From Holophagales bacterium (GTDB lineage Bacteria > Acidobacteriota > Thermoanaerobaculia > UBA5066): a DNA stretch of 64,000 nt. Positions 61,748 through 64,000 of this stretch are shown piece after piece (the stretch's first letter is position 1; each line of letters begins with the position of its first letter). Location of the stretch: the NCBI GenBank assembly GCA_016714815.1, contig JADKBZ010000023.1, positions 34,730-98,729 of the forward strand, given 5' to 3'. The translations under genes and the position numbers were made by a program. The notes beneath the pieces were generated by a model that was not told the DNA's origin, ran no database searches, and was given only the letters and a program-made list of their open reading frames with translations.

Positions 61748-62418
61748 TCTCCCTCGTCCTCCCCGTCCACCGACAGGCGGATCACATCGGCGCGATCGTG
61801 GCGGAGTACGTCAAGGCGCTGGCGCGCGTGCCGGCTCCGTGCGAGCTGCTCCTCGTCGCGAACGGCCGGGACGACGGCTCGCGCGCGGAGTGCCGTTCGG
61901 CGGCCGAACGGTTCCCCCAGGTCCGGGCGCTCGTCCGCGAGGAAGGGGGATGGGGAGGGGCCGTCCTCCACGGCCTGGCCGAGGCGCGCGGCGAGCTGCT
62001 CGGCTACACGAACTCGGCCCGGACCAGCCCCGACGACCTCGTGCTCTTCCTCCTCTATGCGCTCGCGTACCCGGGCGTCGTGATCAAGGCGAACCGCAAG
62101 ATCCGCGAGAGCGCGGCGAGGAGGGCCGGCTCCCTCCTTTACAACCTCGAGTGCCGCTCCCTCTTCGACCTGCCGACCTGGGACGTCAACGGGACCCCGA
62201 AGCTCTTCCCCCGGTCGTTCGGGGCGCTGCTCTCGCTCTCCGAGCCGGGAGACCTCGTCGACGCGGAGTTCGTCGCGATCTGCCGGCGCGAGGGCTACCC
62301 GATCCTGGAGGTCCCCCTCATTTCGACTCGACGGCACGGCGGCCGCTCGACCACGAGCCTGCGCTCGGCGCTCCGGATGTACTGGGGCGCCTATCGCCTG
62401 AAACGGCGTCGAGCTTGA
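61744..62418 (+). CDS. Glycosyltransferase family 2 (soluble)
   Basis: 224 aa from a GTG (GTGA overlap with the preceding stop). N-terminal GT-A fold: ISLVLPVHRQADHIGAIVAEYV, ELLLVANGRDDGS and LLGYTNSARTSPDDL in the place of the usual DxD region; then KRSFGAL-like PKLFPRSFGALLSLSEPGDLVDAEFVA and STRRHGGRSTTS. No membrane segments. The DxD motif is not obvious, so metal use is uncertain. Sugar donor unknown. Confidence 0.85.
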   Translation: MISLVLPVHRQADHIGAIVAEYVKALARVPAPCELLLVANGRDDGSRAECRSAAERFPQVRALVREEGGWGGAVLHGLAEARGELLGYTNSARTSPDDLVLFLLYALAYPGVVIKANRKIRESAARRAGSLLYNLECRSLFDLPTWDVNGTPKLFPRSFGALLSLSEPGDLVDAEFVAICRREGYPILEVPLISTRRHGGRSTTSLRSALRMYWGAYRLKRRRA

Positions 62419-63581
62419 GACGGCCCGACGGGGCGGGGCGCCACGCGACGGCGTTCCGGGATCCGGCGCAGGCCGTCGGCACCCACACGTTGCCGCCCCC
62501 CGCACCGGGACTCCTGCGCTCGCGCGAGAAGGGGGCCTTCTGGGAGACGCTCGCGGCGGCCGGCGTCACGCTCCTGGTGACCCGCGAGTACGAGCATCTC
62601 CTGCTCGCGCTCGGGTGTGGACCCGGGGGACCGGAGACGACCGCCCTGACGCTTCCCCACCCGTCGGGCATCGCGGCGGACCTGCCGCGCGGCCGGGTCC
62701 ACGTCGCCTCGACGAGGAACCCGAACCAGCTCTACGAGCTCCGGCCCGCCACCGGCCTCCTCCCGCGCGACGAGCTGCGGGCTCCGGACCGCCCGGTGCC
62801 ACCGATCCTCGTGCCGGTGAGGACTCGCCTCCATCCCGGCTGCCTCTACCTCCACGACCTCGCCATGGTGGGCGGCCGGCTGCACGGCAACGCGGTGGGA
62901 ATGAACGCCGTCGTCCGGCTCGACGACGGGGCCGGTGCGGCGACGCCCGTCTGGTGGCCCCGCTCGATCGAGACCCCCGGCGGGCCGCTCTTCTCGCGCA
63001 ACGTGCTTCAGCTCAACTCGATCGCGGCGGGCGACCGGCTCTCCTCGTCCTTTTTCACCGCGTCCGGGGACCGGCCCTCCGCGCGCCGCCCCGGTCAGCG
63101 GCACTACCCGGTCGACCGCCGGGGCGTCGTCTTCTCCGGCCGGACGCGGGACGTGATCGCACGCGGGCTGACGCGCCCCCACTCCGCGCGCCTCCACGAG
63201 GGGCGGCTCTACGTCGACGACAGCGGCTACGGCAGGCTCGTCGTGGTCGACGGGGAGCGCTGCACCCCTGTCGTCTCCCTGCCCGGCTGGACGCGTGGGC
63301 TGGCCCTCGCCGGGGACCTCGCCTTCGTCGGGACGTCCCGGATCCTCCCCCGCTTCGAGCAGTACGCGCCCGGTCTCGTCCCCGCCCGATGCGTCAGCGG
63401 GATCCACGCGGTCGACCTCAGGACGGGCGGCGTACGGGGGAGCCTCCTCTGGCCCGAAGGGGACCAGATCTTCGCCGTCGAGGCCGTTCCGCGCTCCTTC
63501 GCGGTTGGACTACCCTTCCGCTCCGGGTCGCCCCGCCGGACCCGAGAGCTCTTCTACGCCTTCAGAACGGAGGAATCGTGA
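62415..63581 (+). CDS. DUF4915 (TIGR03032) protein
   Basis: 388 aa from a TTG overlapping the GT2 stop (TTGA). Conserved blocks: TLPHPSGIAADLPRGRVHVASTRNPNQLYEL, YLHDLAMVGGRLHGNAVGMNAVVRLD, LTRPHSARLHEGRLYVDDSGYG, and SLPGWTRGLALAGDLAFVGTSRI, diagnostic of DUF4915. Strand-rich repeats suggest a beta-propeller. Function unknown; the family often lies in sugar or TPR clusters. Here it sits between a GT2 and a sulfotransferase-like gene, so it may act on the same glycan. Confidence 0.87.
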   Translation: MRRPDGAGRHATAFRDPAQAVGTHTLPPPAPGLLRSREKGAFWETLAAAGVTLLVTREYEHLLLALGCGPGGPETTALTLPHPSGIAADLPRGRVHVASTRNPNQLYELRPATGLLPRDELRAPDRPVPPILVPVRTRLHPGCLYLHDLAMVGGRLHGNAVGMNAVVRLDDGAGAATPVWWPRSIETPGGPLFSRNVLQLNSIAAGDRLSSSFFTASGDRPSARRPGQRHYPVDRRGVVFSGRTRDVIARGLTRPHSARLHEGRLYVDDSGYGRLVVVDGERCTPVVSLPGWTRGLALAGDLAFVGTSRILPRFEQYAPGLVPARCVSGIHAVDLRTGGVRGSLLWPEGDQIFAVEAVPRSFAVGLPFRSGSPRRTRELFYAFRTEES

Positions 63582-64000
63582 CGACAGAACCGTTTCGTCT
63601 CCTGATGCTCTCAGCCATGTACGAGAACGGCGGGAACACGGTCCACCGCCTCCTGGACGGTCATCCGCGCCTGCGGGTCTACCCGTTCGAGTCGCAGCTC
63701 GGGACGCGGCTGGTCGACGACGCCCTGGCGTCGGCGTTCCCGAAGAAGTACCGGTGGCCCGAGCTCCCGCTCTCCGGGACTCCGGAAGGGGACTACCGGC
63801 TCGTGATCGACGAGGAGTGCAAGGTGCGGGCGCGGACCCCGCACGTGAGCAAGTTCCGGCACGTGCCGTTCGACTTCGACGACGAGGAGCGCAAGCGGAT
63901 CTTCGTCGCGAAGGTCGAGGCCCGGGGACGAACCCGTGGCAACGCCGTCGCCGCCTTCTTCGAGGCGACGTTCGAGGCCTGGAAGGACGCGGTGCCAGCC
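63578..64000 (+). CDS. Sulfotransferase-like protein (3' end outside window)
   Basis: 141 codons present. GTG start overlaps the DUF4915 stop (GTGA), with GGAGG 5 nt upstream. MLSAMYENGGNTVHRLLDGHPRLRVYPFESQLG resembles the PAPS-binding loop region of sulfotransferase-family proteins (glycine-rich turn, then DGHP and PFE). The classical PRSGTT loop is not exact, so PAPS use is tentative. Last visible gene of the transketolase operon. Confidence 0.65.
   Translation, partial: MTTEPFRLLMLSAMYENGGNTVHRLLDGHPRLRVYPFESQLGTRLVDDALASAFPKKYRWPELPLSGTPEGDYRLVIDEECKVRARTPHVSKFRHVPFDFDDEERKRIFVAKVEARGRTRGNAVAAFFEATFEAWKDAVPA

Overview
The window is very GC-rich, double-membrane (Gram-negative) bacterial DNA. 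It carries an LptD-type outer-membrane LPS assembly protein, a 1009-aa TonB-dependent receptor with an N-terminal carboxypeptidase-regulatory-like domain (a layout common in Acidobacteriota), two sigma-54 activators, a MXAN_5187-type protein and tetratricopeptide (TPR) glycosyltransferases. Together these suggest an uncultivated Acidobacteriota-like lineage (perhaps Thermoanaerobaculia) or a relative. That placement is inference; there is no rRNA gene and I see no tRNA gene.

Layout. 1-7975 (minus): hflX, a 1769-aa Ser/Thr kinase-ATPase-TPR-GAF-sigma-54 activator overlapping it, and a truncated membrane protein. 8049-10257 (plus): DUF2400 protein, thioredoxin-like protein, hypothetical. 10268-13707 (minus): UbiA prenyltransferase, small conserved protein, sulfatase-like membrane protein. 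13747-13885: two palindromic repeats. 13916-20955 (minus): thiolase, CoA-transferase A and B, lptD, rfbD and a polyprenol-kinase/DUF92 fusion. 21100-24503 (plus): ruvX, mltG and a pseudokinase-TonB fusion. 24504-25052: non-coding, repeat-bearing. 25053-33035 (minus): two TMTC-like TPR glycosyltransferases around a phosphodiesterase/TPR protein and a DsbA-like lipoprotein. 33058-35765: an IS66 element with perfect 8-bp target duplications. 36090-37441: a lower-GC islet with a thioredoxin lipoprotein and a 10-cysteine secreted protein. 37838-40867: TonB receptor. 41582-45495 (minus): DUF507 protein and a three-gene acyl-CoA carboxylase. 45561-48256 (plus): TldD/TldE protease pair. 48270-50029 (minus): TPR protein and MXAN_5187 protein. 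50053-51432 (plus): selA. 51439-58433 (minus): NtrC-type regulator, FxLYD-like secreted protein, dolichol-phosphate-mannose-synthase-like GT2 and a TIGR03662/TIGR03663 membrane glycosyltransferase pair. 58520-64000 (plus): FAD oxidoreductase, then a tightly coupled operon of split transketolase, GT2, DUF4915 protein and a sulfotransferase-like protein cut by the window end.

Two window-wide signals stand out. First, most operon-leading genes have a TANNNT hexamer 6-11 nt before the start codon and no Shine-Dalgarno sequence, the arrangement expected of leaderless mRNAs. Second, about sixteen gene junctions are 4-nt NTGA overlaps, often with GTG or TTG starts. The two rules fix several starts that would otherwise be ambiguous and reveal a possible 22-codon leader gene ahead of the transketolase operon. 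Much of the gene content concerns envelope glycosylation, lipid-carrier metabolism and envelope protein folding. No CRISPR array was seen.
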